DNA of 26,556 bases from a virus. The notes under the pieces are model-generated. The model worked only from the letters and a program-made list of their open reading frames with translations, did not search any database and was not told the origin of the DNA. How positions within the stretch are numbered: position 1 is the stretch's first letter; every line of letters begins with the position of its first letter. Where the stretch lies: positions 1 to 26,556 of the IMG/VR virus record IMGVR_UViG_3300032246_000716. The stretch is one strand, 5' to 3'. Position numbers and translations under genes: made by a program. Shown here in pieces: positions 7,260 to 14,665 of this stretch.

Positions 7260-8359
7260 AAACTTTAACTAAAGAACAAGCGTTACATTGTGCTAAAATA
7301 TTTAAAGATTATTTTGGTGGGTTTAATCGTATAGATGATTATATGAGAGATCAAAAATTGGCCTCTATACAAAATATTCCTGCTGGATTACCAGGCATGA
7401 GTTTAGAAGATGATTTGTTTTCTGATTTTACAATGTCTCCTAATGATATGAAGTTAGAAGTATTGAAAATAGACAATACAACTTGGGACACGTGTCTTAC
7501 TATGATTTCAAGTCATACAAATATGATTAATATTCCTGGCAAAACTTTAAAATTAGCAGTTAAAGAAATGACAACTAATAAATTTGTAGGATTTATAAGA
7601 TTGGGTTCACCAGTTATTAATATGAAACCTAGAAATGAAATGTTAGATAATATTCCTGATCTATCACAGTTTAATAAAACTACCATTATGGGTTTTGCAA
7701 TAGTGCCTTCACAACCTTTTGGTTACAATTATCTTGGTGGTAAACTGTTGGCGGCTATTTGTTGTAGTCATTATGTAAGAGAATTATTAAACAAAAAATA
7801 TGGTATGAATTTATGTTTATTTGAGACGACAAGTTTATATGGTAGTACTAAAACTATCAGTCAATATGATGGTATGAAACCTTATGTCAGATATAAAGGC
7901 CTAACGGATAGTGATTTTGTTCCTAATTTAAATGGAAAGCCTTATGAACAATTAAAAGACTACGTTGAGAACATAGTAGGCGAATTAGTAAAAGAAGATG
8001 CGTCTAGTAAGAAGTTGAAGTTAACCAACGCAATCATAGGTTTAATTAAACGATCCTTAAAAGACGACAAGACTGAACTAGAAGATTTTAATAAAGTTAT
8101 CAACAACGCAAAAGACTTGACCGAACAAAAAAGATATTATATAAGCCATTATGGTATTAAGAATTATATTGATATAGTAAATGGTAAAGCAGATACTATT
8201 ATTAAAGATGATACCTATGATAAATTTGAACTAGAAAGTATCATAGAATGGTGGAGAAAGAAAGCAACCGTTCGTTATGAAACTTTAAAGAAAGAAAATA
8301 GAATACGAAACGAACTTGAAATCTGGACTAAAAATAATGATTTACAAATCATCCGATAA
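7256..8359 (+). CDS. Possible DUF4338 / DruA-like protein
   Basis: A 367-residue protein starting at ATG 7256 (MKTLTKEQAL), overlapping the polymerase stop; an upstream in-frame start at 7214 would lie within gene 43 and is less likely. The core region at about 145-215 resembles DUF4338, the DruA family named from the Druantia defence system: GFAIVPSQPFGYNYLGGK, then TTSLYGS near 190 and the YDGMKPYVRYKG segment. The C-terminal part is helical and charged (ESIIEWWRKKATVRYETLKK). It has no signal or membrane segment. DruA function is not established biochemically. In a phage replication operon it could act in DNA transactions or host interference. The family call is from remembered motif similarity and is moderate. 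Confidence 0.5.
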   Translation: MKTLTKEQALHCAKIFKDYFGGFNRIDDYMRDQKLASIQNIPAGLPGMSLEDDLFSDFTMSPNDMKLEVLKIDNTTWDTCLTMISSHTNMINIPGKTLKLAVKEMTTNKFVGFIRLGSPVINMKPRNEMLDNIPDLSQFNKTTIMGFAIVPSQPFGYNYLGGKLLAAICCSHYVRELLNKKYGMNLCLFETTSLYGSTKTISQYDGMKPYVRYKGLTDSDFVPNLNGKPYEQLKDYVENIVGELVKEDASSKKLKLTNAIIGLIKRSLKDDKTELEDFNKVINNAKDLTEQKRYYISHYGIKNYIDIVNGKADTIIKDDTYDKFELESIIEWWRKKATVRYETLKKENRIRNELEIWTKNNDLQIIR

Positions 8360-8371
8360 AGAAATCATTTA

Positions 8372-8379
8372 TATAAATA
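8372..8379 (+). promoter_or_regulatory. T4-type late promoter TATAAATA before speD
   Basis: TATAAATA is an exact match to the T4 late promoter recognised by the gp55 sigma factor. It lies in the only non-coding gap between the DruA-like gene and speD. A start near 8385 would give a short leader before the ATG at 8402 or 8432. Confidence 0.7.
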
Positions 8380-8401
8380 AACTTATAACATATTTGATGT
8401 G

Positions 8402-8893
8402 ATGGTGGAAGAAACTTTAAAAAATAGAGAGATGGATAAAAATAACTTATTAATACACAAGCACTTAATTATTCGTGCTGAAGTAAAAAACCCCCCAAAA
8501 GACGAACAGAAACTTACCGAGTGGATGAAAGAGTTTATTTCTTTTATCAATATGAAAGTTTTAATGGGACCTTACGTTAAATATTGTCCTACACCAGGCA
8601 ACCGTGGTATTACAGGTGTGGCCGTTATTGAAACAAGTCATATAGCAATACACGTATGGGACGAAACCGACCCAGCCATCATGCAGTTTGATGTTTATAG
8701 CTGCTCAGAATTTGACCCTTATAAAATAGCAGACAAACTACAAGCTGATTTTGACGTAGTAAAACTAGACTATAAGTTCCTTAATAGAGAAACTGAATTG
8801 AAACCTATAAGATTAAAGAAAGATACAATGAAAAATTATGCAAATAGTAATAATCAACAGACTTCAGAACCCACCCTATTTAATATCTCCTAA
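8402..8893 (+). CDS. speD: S-adenosylmethionine decarboxylase proenzyme (SpeD)
   Basis: A 163-residue AdoMet decarboxylase of the bacterial SpeD type, which makes the aminopropyl donor for spermidine. The enzyme cleaves itself before a serine that becomes the pyruvoyl cofactor. That region is TSHIAIHVWDE with S79 and H84, followed by FDVYSCSEFD with C101, matching the Ser/His/Cys triad of SpeD. The residue before the cleaved serine is Thr rather than the usual Glu. It is longer than Thermotoga SpeD (about 130 aa), with an N-terminal extension and a polar tail. No good ribosome binding site precedes ATG 8402; ATG 8432 (MDKNNLLIHK), after AGAGAG, is an alternative. Phage speD is a known marine auxiliary metabolic gene. 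Confidence 0.9.
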   Translation: MVEETLKNREMDKNNLLIHKHLIIRAEVKNPPKDEQKLTEWMKEFISFINMKVLMGPYVKYCPTPGNRGITGVAVIETSHIAIHVWDETDPAIMQFDVYSCSEFDPYKIADKLQADFDVVKLDYKFLNRETELKPIRLKKDTMKNYANSNNQQTSEPTLFNIS

Positions 8894-8910
8894 CTTTCCT
8901 CCAAAAGAAC

Positions 8911-8939
8911 TTGACAATCTAAAGGAAATGTTATATAAT
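8911..8939 (+). promoter_or_regulatory. Consensus sigma70 promoter before uvsX
   Basis: TTGACA at 8911-8916 and TATAAT at 8934-8939 are 17 bases apart, a perfect match to the host vegetative promoter. Transcription would begin near 8946 and give a leader of about 43 bases ending in AAAAGGAG before the ATG at 8989. It should make uvsX, helicase 41 and the genes between them an early transcription unit. Confidence 0.85.
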
Positions 8940-8988
8940 GAGAATATCAAATACATATTAATATCTAGCGAAAAGGAGAATTTAGAAT

Positions 8989-10011
8989 ATGAGCAGTTTT
9001 TTAAAAGACATAATTAAAGATGTAGGCAATGAATACGCAACACTAGTAAGTGATGGTATTGATAGTGCTGATGTAACAAATTTTATAGATACAGGTTCGT
9101 ATTCTTTCAACGCATTATTATCAGGAAGTATTTTTGGTGGTCTACCAGGAAATAAAATTACAGCAATAGCAGGTGAAGCAGCCACAGGTAAAACATTTTT
9201 TGCTTTAGGAATTTGTAAAAACTTTTTAGATAAAAATAAAGAAGCGGGTGTAATATATTTTGAATCTGAAAGTGCTATATCTAAAGAGATGATTATATCT
9301 CGTGGTATTGACGCAACAAGAATGGTAATTGTTCCTGTAGCAACTGTACAAGAATTTAGAAATCAATCAATAAAAGTATTAGACAAATACTTAGAACAAC
9401 CAGAAGATAAAAGAAAACCTTTAATGCTTGTATTAGATAGTTTAGGTATGTTATCTACAACTAAAGAAATGGAAGATACAGCAGAAGGAAAAGAAACACG
9501 AGACATGACGAGAAGTCAAATCGTAAAATCAACATTCAGAGTTTTAACATTGAAACTTGGCAGGGCAAAAGTTCCAATGATAATGACCAATCACACCTAT
9601 GACGTAATAGGTTCTATGTACCCACAAAAAGAAATGGGTGGTGGTTCTGGTCTTAAATACGCTGCCTCATCAATCATCTATCTCGGCAAAAGAAAAGAAA
9701 AAGATGCCGACAACGAAGTGATTGGTAATATTATCCACTGTAAAAACTACAAGTCAAGGTTAACAAAAGAAAATGCTCAAATAGATGTGAGACTAACATA
9801 TAAAGAAGGATTAGATCGTCATTATGGTTTGTTAGAAATTGCTGAAGAAGCAGGCATTTTCAAAAAAGTATCAACAAGATATGAAATGCCAGATGGTTCA
9901 AAAGTATTTGGTAAGAATATCAATGATGAACCTGAAAAGTATTTTACAAAGGAAGTATTGAAACAGATAGATGAAACAACAAAGAAAAAATTCCTCTACG
10001 GAGAAGAATAA
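8989..10011 (+). CDS. uvsX: UvsX recombinase (RecA-like)
   Basis: A 340-residue RecA-family strand-exchange protein. Walker A is GEAATGKT at 62-69, preceded by [23 protein letters not shown] and the Walker B-like [11 protein letters not shown] follow, and [12 protein letters not shown] with [10 protein letters not shown] matches UvsX. UvsX coats single-stranded DNA and drives recombination-dependent replication and repair. The length is somewhat below T4 UvsX (391 aa). It has a strong AAAAGGAG ribosome binding site and its own perfect sigma70 promoter, implying high early expression. The order uvsX - small gene - 41 mirrors T4 uvsX-40-41. Confidence 0.96.
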   Translation: MSSFLKDIIKDVGNEYATLVSDGIDSADVTNFIDTGSYSFNALLSGSIFGGLPGNKITAIAGEAATGKTFFALGICKNFLDKNKEAGVIYFESESAISKEMIISRGIDATRMVIVPVATVQEFRNQSIKVLDKYLEQPEDKRKPLMLVLDSLGMLSTTKEMEDTAEGKETRDMTRSQIVKSTFRVLTLKLGRAKVPMIMTNHTYDVIGSMYPQKEMGGGSGLKYAASSIIYLGKRKEKDADNEVIGNIIHCKNYKSRLTKENAQIDVRLTYKEGLDRHYGLLEIAEEAGIFKKVSTRYEMPDGSKVFGKNINDEPEKYFTKEVLKQIDETTKKKFLYGEE

Positions 10012-10288
10012 AATAAAGTATCTTTTCGTACAAAAAGATGGTGATGACTTTACTTGTATCAAGTTAATTGAGGACAAGTATTTGGGTGTTGTCTATAAGT
10101 ACGGTAATGTGGCTTTTGCTAAAGATGAAAAGCCTGATGGAACATTGCCAATGAAATTTGATTATGATATAATTAAAAATCCAGACAATATAGATACTAA
10201 CAATCAACAATTTATTGATTATATTGGCGATATATTAATAGAGCTTTTAGAAAAACAATTGACAGATGGAAAAGTTGAATTTAAGTAA
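9971..10288 (+). CDS. Hypothetical protein between uvsX and 41; start uncertain
   Basis: A frame of 105 residues from ATG 9971, overlapping the uvsX 3' end by 41 bases. The recognisable body starts later, at [17 protein letters not shown]. There is no other ATG, GTG or TTG near the end of uvsX. GGAG at 10000-10003 is 9 bases before an in-frame ATA at 10013, so either the long overlap is real or a rare AUA start is used. The protein is acidic with no membrane segment. It occupies the place of T4 gene 40, but I see no likeness to gp40. It overlaps gene 41 by 23 bases. Function unknown. Confidence 0.7.
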   Translation: MKQQRKNSSTEKNKIKYLFVQKDGDDFTCIKLIEDKYLGVVYKYGNVAFAKDEKPDGTLPMKFDYDIIKNPDNIDTNNQQFIDYIGDILIELLEKQLTDGKVEFK

Positions 10289-11648
10289 TGAACGAATAGA
10301 GATTACAGTACTACGTAATTTCATATTCAATGAAGCTTTCACAAGAAAGGCATTACCTTTTTGTAAGGAAGATTATTTTACAAATCGCAACGAAAGAATA
10401 CTTTTTAGAGAAATAGATATATTCGTAAACAAATATAAAAACATTCCTACTAAAGAAGCATTAACTATAGAACTTAGTCAAAGAAAAGATATTAATGAAG
10501 ATGAATTTAAATCTGTAAAAGAATTATTAGAATCATTAACTAATGAGACTGTAGATTTACAATGGTTGTTTGATACTACAGAAAAGTTTTGTAAAGATAG
10601 AGCAGTACATAATGCCGTATTAACTGGTATTAAAATATTAGATAAGAAAGATCCAAGACTTACACCAGAAGCAATACCAGGCATTCTTGCTGATGCCTTG
10701 GCCGTTTCTTTTGACAACCATATAGGACATGATTATATAGAAGATGCTACTAAACGATTTGATTTTTATCATACTAAAGAAAAAAAATATCAATTTGATT
10801 TATCTTATATGAATCGTATTACAAAAGGTGGCGTACCACCTAAAACCTTAAACATTGCCTTGGCAGGTACAGGTGTTGGTAAATCTTTGTTTATGTGTCA
10901 TTGTGCTAGTGCTTTTCTAACACAAGGGTTAAATGTATTGTATATTACTTTAGAGATGTCAGAAGAAAGAATAGCAGAACGTATTGATGCTAATTTATTA
11001 GATGTAACTATGGACGATTTACATACAATGCCTAGACAAATCTATGATGATAAAATTACTAAGATCAGAGATAAGACAGCAGGCAAATTAATTATAAAAG
11101 AATATCCAACAGCATCAGCACACGCTGGCCATTTTAGAGCATTGTTAAATGAACTGGCTTTAAAGAAATCATTTAGACCAAATGTAATCTTTATTGATTA
11201 TTTAAATATATGTTCTAGTAGTAGATTTAAAGGTGGAAATATATCTTCGTACTTCTTCATCAAGGCAATAGCCGAAGAACTACGAGGTCTTGCTGTAGAG
11301 TTTAATGTACCAATCTTTAGTGCTACACAAACAACCAGAACAGGATTTGTAAGTACTGATATTGGTTTAGAAGATACTTCTGAATCGTTTGGTCTTCCAG
11401 CAACTGCTGACTTTATGTTTGCTTTAATATCAAATGAAGAATTAGAAGCATTAGGTCAAATGAAGATTAAACAATTGAAGAATCGTTATAATGATCCATC
11501 TATCAATCGTGCCTTTATTATTGGTGTAGATAGAGCTAAGATGAAGTTATATGATGTATCTAATAATGCTCAAAACATTGTAGATAGCAACCAAAAAGAA
11601 CCGACAGTTAAAACAAGTTATGATAAATTCTCGGACTTTAAAATATGA
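10266..11648 (+). CDS. 41: Replicative DNA helicase gp41 (DnaB-like)
   Basis: A 460-residue hexameric helicase of the T4 gp41/DnaB class that unwinds the lagging-strand template and works with the primase. The N-terminal helical domain covers roughly residues 1-150. The RecA-like core has Walker A AGTGVGKS at 200-207, VLYITLEMSEERIAERI (motif 1a), NVIFIDYLNI (Walker B) and FSATQTTR (sensor region). Length is close to T4 gp41 (475 aa). ATG 10266 lies inside the previous gene. The stop TGA overlaps the HNH gene start (ATGA at 11645-11648). Neither primase gp61 nor loader gp59 is in this window. Confidence 0.96.
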   Translation: MEKLNLSNERIEITVLRNFIFNEAFTRKALPFCKEDYFTNRNERILFREIDIFVNKYKNIPTKEALTIELSQRKDINEDEFKSVKELLESLTNETVDLQWLFDTTEKFCKDRAVHNAVLTGIKILDKKDPRLTPEAIPGILADALAVSFDNHIGHDYIEDATKRFDFYHTKEKKYQFDLSYMNRITKGGVPPKTLNIALAGTGVGKSLFMCHCASAFLTQGLNVLYITLEMSEERIAERIDANLLDVTMDDLHTMPRQIYDDKITKIRDKTAGKLIIKEYPTASAHAGHFRALLNELALKKSFRPNVIFIDYLNICSSSRFKGGNISSYFFIKAIAEELRGLAVEFNVPIFSATQTTRTGFVSTDIGLEDTSESFGLPATADFMFALISNEELEALGQMKIKQLKNRYNDPSINRAFIIGVDRAKMKLYDVSNNAQNIVDSNQKEPTVKTSYDKFSDFKI

Positions 11649-12148
11649 TATTTAATAGAAAAGAGTATATGAAAAAGTATTCAAAAAAATATAATTTAAA
11701 AAATAAACAAAAAGTGACAGAAAAAAAAAAAGAATGGTATTTAAAAAATAGAAAACATATTTTAAATTATAAAAAAGAATATAGTTTAATAAAAAATTAT
11801 GGATTAACACTTAAACAATACGAAGATATGATAAAAAATCAAAATTATGAATGTAACATTTGTTCAAAAAAATTTAATAACAAAATTAAAAGTTTAACAG
11901 CTTGTGTGGATCACGACCACGAAACAGGTAAAACTAGATCCATATTATGTCTCTCTTGTAATGCTGCTTTAGGGTTTATTAAAGAAAATATAATTTCTAT
12001 TTCCAATATGAAAAAATATCTTTATAAATATAAAACTGATGAACAAATAGAAAAGTTTGGTATTATAAAACCTCAAAAAAAATTAAAACAATTAGAAGAA
12101 AAAATTAAATTGATTGAAAAAGAATTAATCGAGAATTATAATATATGA
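11645..12148 (+). CDS. Endonuclease VII-type HNH endonuclease (probable homing gene)
   Basis: A 167-residue protein with a recombination endonuclease VII/HNH domain. YGLTLKQYEDM precedes zinc ligands C70-x2-C73; then come the catalytic DHDHETG at 89-95 and C102-x2-C105 followed by NAALGFIKEN. The first 50 residues are Lys/Tyr-rich repeats of the kind seen in phage homing nucleases, and the last 40 form a charged helix. The gene is richer in A runs than its neighbours. It fits exactly between gp41 and the next gene, with ATGA overlaps on both sides. It is more likely a freestanding homing nuclease than the T4 gp49 resolvase, but the domain alone does not settle this. Confidence 0.88.
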   Translation: MIFNRKEYMKKYSKKYNLKNKQKVTEKKKEWYLKNRKHILNYKKEYSLIKNYGLTLKQYEDMIKNQNYECNICSKKFNNKIKSLTACVDHDHETGKTRSILCLSCNAALGFIKENIISISNMKKYLYKYKTDEQIEKFGIIKPQKKLKQLEEKIKLIEKELIENYNI

Positions 12149-12402
12149 AAAGACAAAAAGTAAGATTTCATAAGAGCGATAAAAGACCTAGCCATCTAGG
12201 AGAACAGTTGTCTTATGAAAAAAAGATGATTAAAAAAGAAAAAAGTATTTTATGGCAGGCCATTGAACAACCAACAGGCACTATAATAAGACAATCTTTT
12301 TTTGAAGAAGATGTGGATAGTTTAGTTAAGTTTCAAAATGAAAACCGCCAATGGCAACGTAATGGTGGCATACCCAATTTTCTTTGCGACAACATTAAAT
12401 AG
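12145..12402 (+). CDS. Conserved T4-like phage hypothetical protein downstream of 41
   Basis: An 85-residue protein with a strongly basic N-terminal third (MKRQKVRFHKSDKRP) and a conserved-looking C-terminal part, FFEEDVDSLVKFQNENRQWQ, then GGIPNFLC. I recall similar proteins in marine T4-like phages near gene 41, with no known function. No membrane segment or signal peptide. Its ATG overlaps the HNH stop. It is the last gene before the first late promoter of the virion-like block, so it probably ends the uvsX-41 early unit. Confidence 0.75.
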   Translation: MKRQKVRFHKSDKRPSHLGEQLSYEKKMIKKEKSILWQAIEQPTGTIIRQSFFEEDVDSLVKFQNENRQWQRNGGIPNFLCDNIK

Positions 12403-12410
12403 TATAAATA
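12403..12410 (+). promoter_or_regulatory. T4-type late promoter TATAAATA opening the capsid-targeted enzyme block
   Basis: An exact TATAAATA directly after the stop codon of the 85-residue gene. A start near 12416 leaves about a 54-base leader with GAGAGAGAA before the ATG at 12470. There is no other late-promoter match until 20394, so this one may serve the whole 12470-20385 run of near-contiguous genes. Confidence 0.75.
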
Positions 12411-12469
12411 GTATTATTGATATAGTTTATGGTTAGTTTGACTTTGTTTATGGGAACAATGAGAGAGAA

Positions 12470-13690
12470 ATGTTTAGTTTTAAAGGATTTATAACAAAGG
12501 GTACTAACACCCATTTAGAACATTTAGAAGATTCTATTATAGATAGAGGTTCTAAAGGCGGTAAAGACGCTGTTCTATTTTTAAAAGCAATCAAAAAAAT
12601 GCTTACAGGCAATGTAGGCGGTCGACTTAACGTAACTGTTAAATGGGACGGCGCGCCAGCAGTTATCTGTGGTGTTAATCCTGAAAACGGAAAATTCTTT
12701 GTTGGTACTAAATCAGTATTCAACGTAAATCCAAAAATCAATTATTCAACAGGTGATATAATGAAAAATCATTCTGGTCCTTTAGCACAAAAACTTCAAG
12801 TTTGTTTAAGAGAATTATCTAAATTAGGCATTACAGGTATTTTACAAGGCGATCTTTTATTTACAAAAGGCGATATTAAAACAACTACAATAGATGATGA
12901 AGAAATGTATGTGTTTACACCCAACACAATTACATATGCTGTACCAGTTAATAGTACAATAGGCCAGAGAATAGCACGTGCTAGATTAGGTATTGTATTT
13001 CATACTGTTTATACAGGTAAAGATATGAAGCATCTTGCCGCAAGTTTTGGAAGTTTATCAGGCTTTCCTAAATCATCTTCTATCTTCATAACAGATGCCA
13101 CTTATAAAGACACATCAGGTTCAATTACATTTAACAAATCGGAAATGGGAACGTTTGATAATATTATTTCTATGGCTGAAGGTTCTTTATATAAAGCAGC
13201 TCCAGTTTTAAACATTCTTAATGTTAGTGATCCTTTAGCAGTAGGTTATAAACTTAAAACATTTTTTAATTACTACATTAGAAATTCACAAGGAGATATG
13301 GCCAAAGTAAAAGATTTAGTAGATATGTTTAGAGTGTATTATAATAACATGTTACAACAAGAAGTAGATGCTGTAAGTAAAGAAGAAACAAAAAACAAAT
13401 ATAGAAAAATTAGAGATGGCGGATTAGATTTTATAGATAGCAATAAACAAGCAATTTACTTTACCATAGCTAGTCATATATCATTACAAAGAGCTAAAAA
13501 CTTTTTGATAAGAAAAATGAATCAAATACAAAGCATTGGCCAGTTCATAAGAACACCAGATGGATTTAAAGTAACTAATCCAGAAGGATATGTGGCCGTT
13601 GATAGAGTGAAAGGTGCTGTTAAACTAGTTGACAGATTAGAATTTAGTAGAGCAAACTTTACAATAGCCAAAGATTGGCTGAAAGGATAA
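12470..13690 (+). CDS. Ligase-like nucleotidyltransferase (DUF6267-type), late-expressed
   Basis: A 406-residue protein that I associate with the uncharacterised phage family DUF6267. It shows the motif order of covalent nucleotidyltransferases (DNA/RNA ligases and capping enzymes). Motif I is KWDG at 58-61, motif III-like is LQGDLLF at about 125-131, motif IIIa-like is GIVFHTVYTG near 174-183, motif IV is EGYV at 372-375, and a motif V-like stretch AVKLVDR follows from about 383. About 190 residues separate IIIa and IV, a large helical insertion. If active, K58 would take AMP and seal nucleic-acid ends. The N-terminus MFSFKGFITKG resembles the capsid-targeting leader but lacks the cleavage Glu. 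First gene behind the late promoter at 12403. The ligase assignment is inference from motifs. Confidence 0.72.
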   Translation: MFSFKGFITKGTNTHLEHLEDSIIDRGSKGGKDAVLFLKAIKKMLTGNVGGRLNVTVKWDGAPAVICGVNPENGKFFVGTKSVFNVNPKINYSTGDIMKNHSGPLAQKLQVCLRELSKLGITGILQGDLLFTKGDIKTTTIDDEEMYVFTPNTITYAVPVNSTIGQRIARARLGIVFHTVYTGKDMKHLAASFGSLSGFPKSSSIFITDATYKDTSGSITFNKSEMGTFDNIISMAEGSLYKAAPVLNILNVSDPLAVGYKLKTFFNYYIRNSQGDMAKVKDLVDMFRVYYNNMLQQEVDAVSKEETKNKYRKIRDGGLDFIDSNKQAIYFTIASHISLQRAKNFLIRKMNQIQSIGQFIRTPDGFKVTNPEGYVAVDRVKGAVKLVDRLEFSRANFTIAKDWLKG

Positions 13691-13691
13691 T

Positions 13692-13979
13692 ATGAAATCA
13701 TTTAAACAATTTATAAACGAAGCGGCTGTAGATTCAAAAGGACTTAAAAGTTCTACAGGAGGATTAACACAAAAGGGTAGAGATTATTATAATCGTAAAG
13801 ATGGTAGTCATCTAAAAGCGCCTGTAACAAAAAAGCCATCTGAATTAAAAAAAGGTAGTAAGGCATATAATAGACGTAAGTCATTCTGTGCTCGTATGTC
13901 TGGTAATCCAGGCCCAATGAAAGACGATAAAGGAAGACCGACTCGTAAAGCATTGGCATTAAGAAAGTGGAATTGCTAG
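13692..13979 (+). CDS. DUF6321-type small basic protein with capsid-targeting N-terminus
   Basis: A 95-residue very basic protein. It opens with MKSFKQFINE then Ala, almost the T4 internal-protein capsid-targeting leader (MKTYQEFIAE then Ala) with a prohead-protease I-x-E site. Residues 15 onward match the uncharacterised DUF6321 pattern: SKGLKSSTGGLTQKGRDYYN, then KKPSELKKGSKAYNRRKSFC and ARMSGNPGPMKDDKGRPTRK, ending ALRKWNC. The basic, Gly/Lys-rich body would suit DNA binding inside the head, like the T4 internal proteins. Its stop overlaps the GTG start of the kinase gene by one base (TAGTG). Confidence 0.85.
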   Translation: MKSFKQFINEAAVDSKGLKSSTGGLTQKGRDYYNRKDGSHLKAPVTKKPSELKKGSKAYNRRKSFCARMSGNPGPMKDDKGRPTRKALALRKWNC

Positions 13980-14665
13980 TGAAATCGTTTGAACAAATAC
14001 TTTCAGAAGGCTTATACGATCCAGGTATCTTTAAGGCTTTTTTTTTAGCAGGTGGGCCAGGTTCTGGTAAATCATTTGTTACTAGAAACGTATTCTCAGG
14101 TTCAGGTTTAAAAATTGTTAACTCGGATATTATATTTGAAAACAGTTTAAAGAAAATGGGATTATCTTTATCTATGCCGGATGAAGAACAATACTTTAGA
14201 GATATAATGAGAACAAGAGCAAAAGCAACAACCGAAAATCAATTAGATTTATATATCAAAGGCAGATTAGGTTTAGTTGTAGATGCTACAGGTAGAGATT
14301 TTAACATAATACAAAGTCAAGCAGGATTATTAAAACAATTAGGTTATGATTGTTATATGGTATTTGTTAATACTAGTTTGGAAGTAGCATTAGAAAGAAA
14401 CTCTAAAAGAGAAAGAGTTGTACCCGAATACATTACAAAACAATCATGGCAAGGTGTTCAAAATAATATAGGTAAATTTCAAAACTATTTTGGTATGGAA
14501 AATTTTATAGTTGTAGATAATAGCAGATCAGAACAAGAATTAGTTACGATAACAATGAATAAAATAAATTCAGTTGTTAGAAGATTTTTAAATACACCTA
14601 TTAAAAGTTATATAGCAAAAAGATGGATGGCCAAAGAAAGAATGGCAAGGAGAAAAGATGTTTAA
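13979..14665 (+). CDS. P-loop kinase, polynucleotide kinase / zeta-toxin type, with capsid-targeting N-terminus
   Basis: I start this gene at GTG 13979, overlapping the previous TAG, because it gives MKSFEQILSE then Gly, matching the leader of its neighbour; an in-frame GTG at 13967 would add four residues. The 228-residue product has Walker A GGPGSGKS at 25-32, a catalytic-type Asp in IVNSD at about 50, LVVDATGRD, and an arginine-rich lid (ERNSKRERVVPEY). This is the layout of T4 Pnkp 5'-kinase and zeta-type kinases. It has no phosphatase domain. With the ligase-like gene two upstream, a 5'-end phosphorylating role is attractive; phosphorylation of a small metabolite is the alternative. Confidence 0.85.
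   Translation: MKSFEQILSEGLYDPGIFKAFFLAGGPGSGKSFVTRNVFSGSGLKIVNSDIIFENSLKKMGLSLSMPDEEQYFRDIMRTRAKATTENQLDLYIKGRLGLVVDATGRDFNIIQSQAGLLKQLGYDCYMVFVNTSLEVALERNSKRERVVPEYITKQSWQGVQNNIGKFQNYFGMENFIVVDNSRSEQELVTITMNKINSVVRRFLNTPIKSYIAKRWMAKERMARRKDV

Noticed and set aside
8894-8902. CCTCC-like stretch after speD as a possible anti-Shine-Dalgarno element
   Set aside because: It lies upstream of the uvsX promoter, so it would not be in the uvsX early transcript.
10258-10290. TTGACA inside the small gene before helicase 41
   Set aside because: At a 17-base spacing the -10 site would be TAAGTA, and the gene 41 start lies within the would-be spacer, so it cannot drive gene 41.
12023-12030. TATAAATA inside the HNH gene
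   Set aside because: It matches a late promoter but lies deep in coding sequence, well over 100 bases from the next start, in very AT-rich DNA where chance matches are expected.
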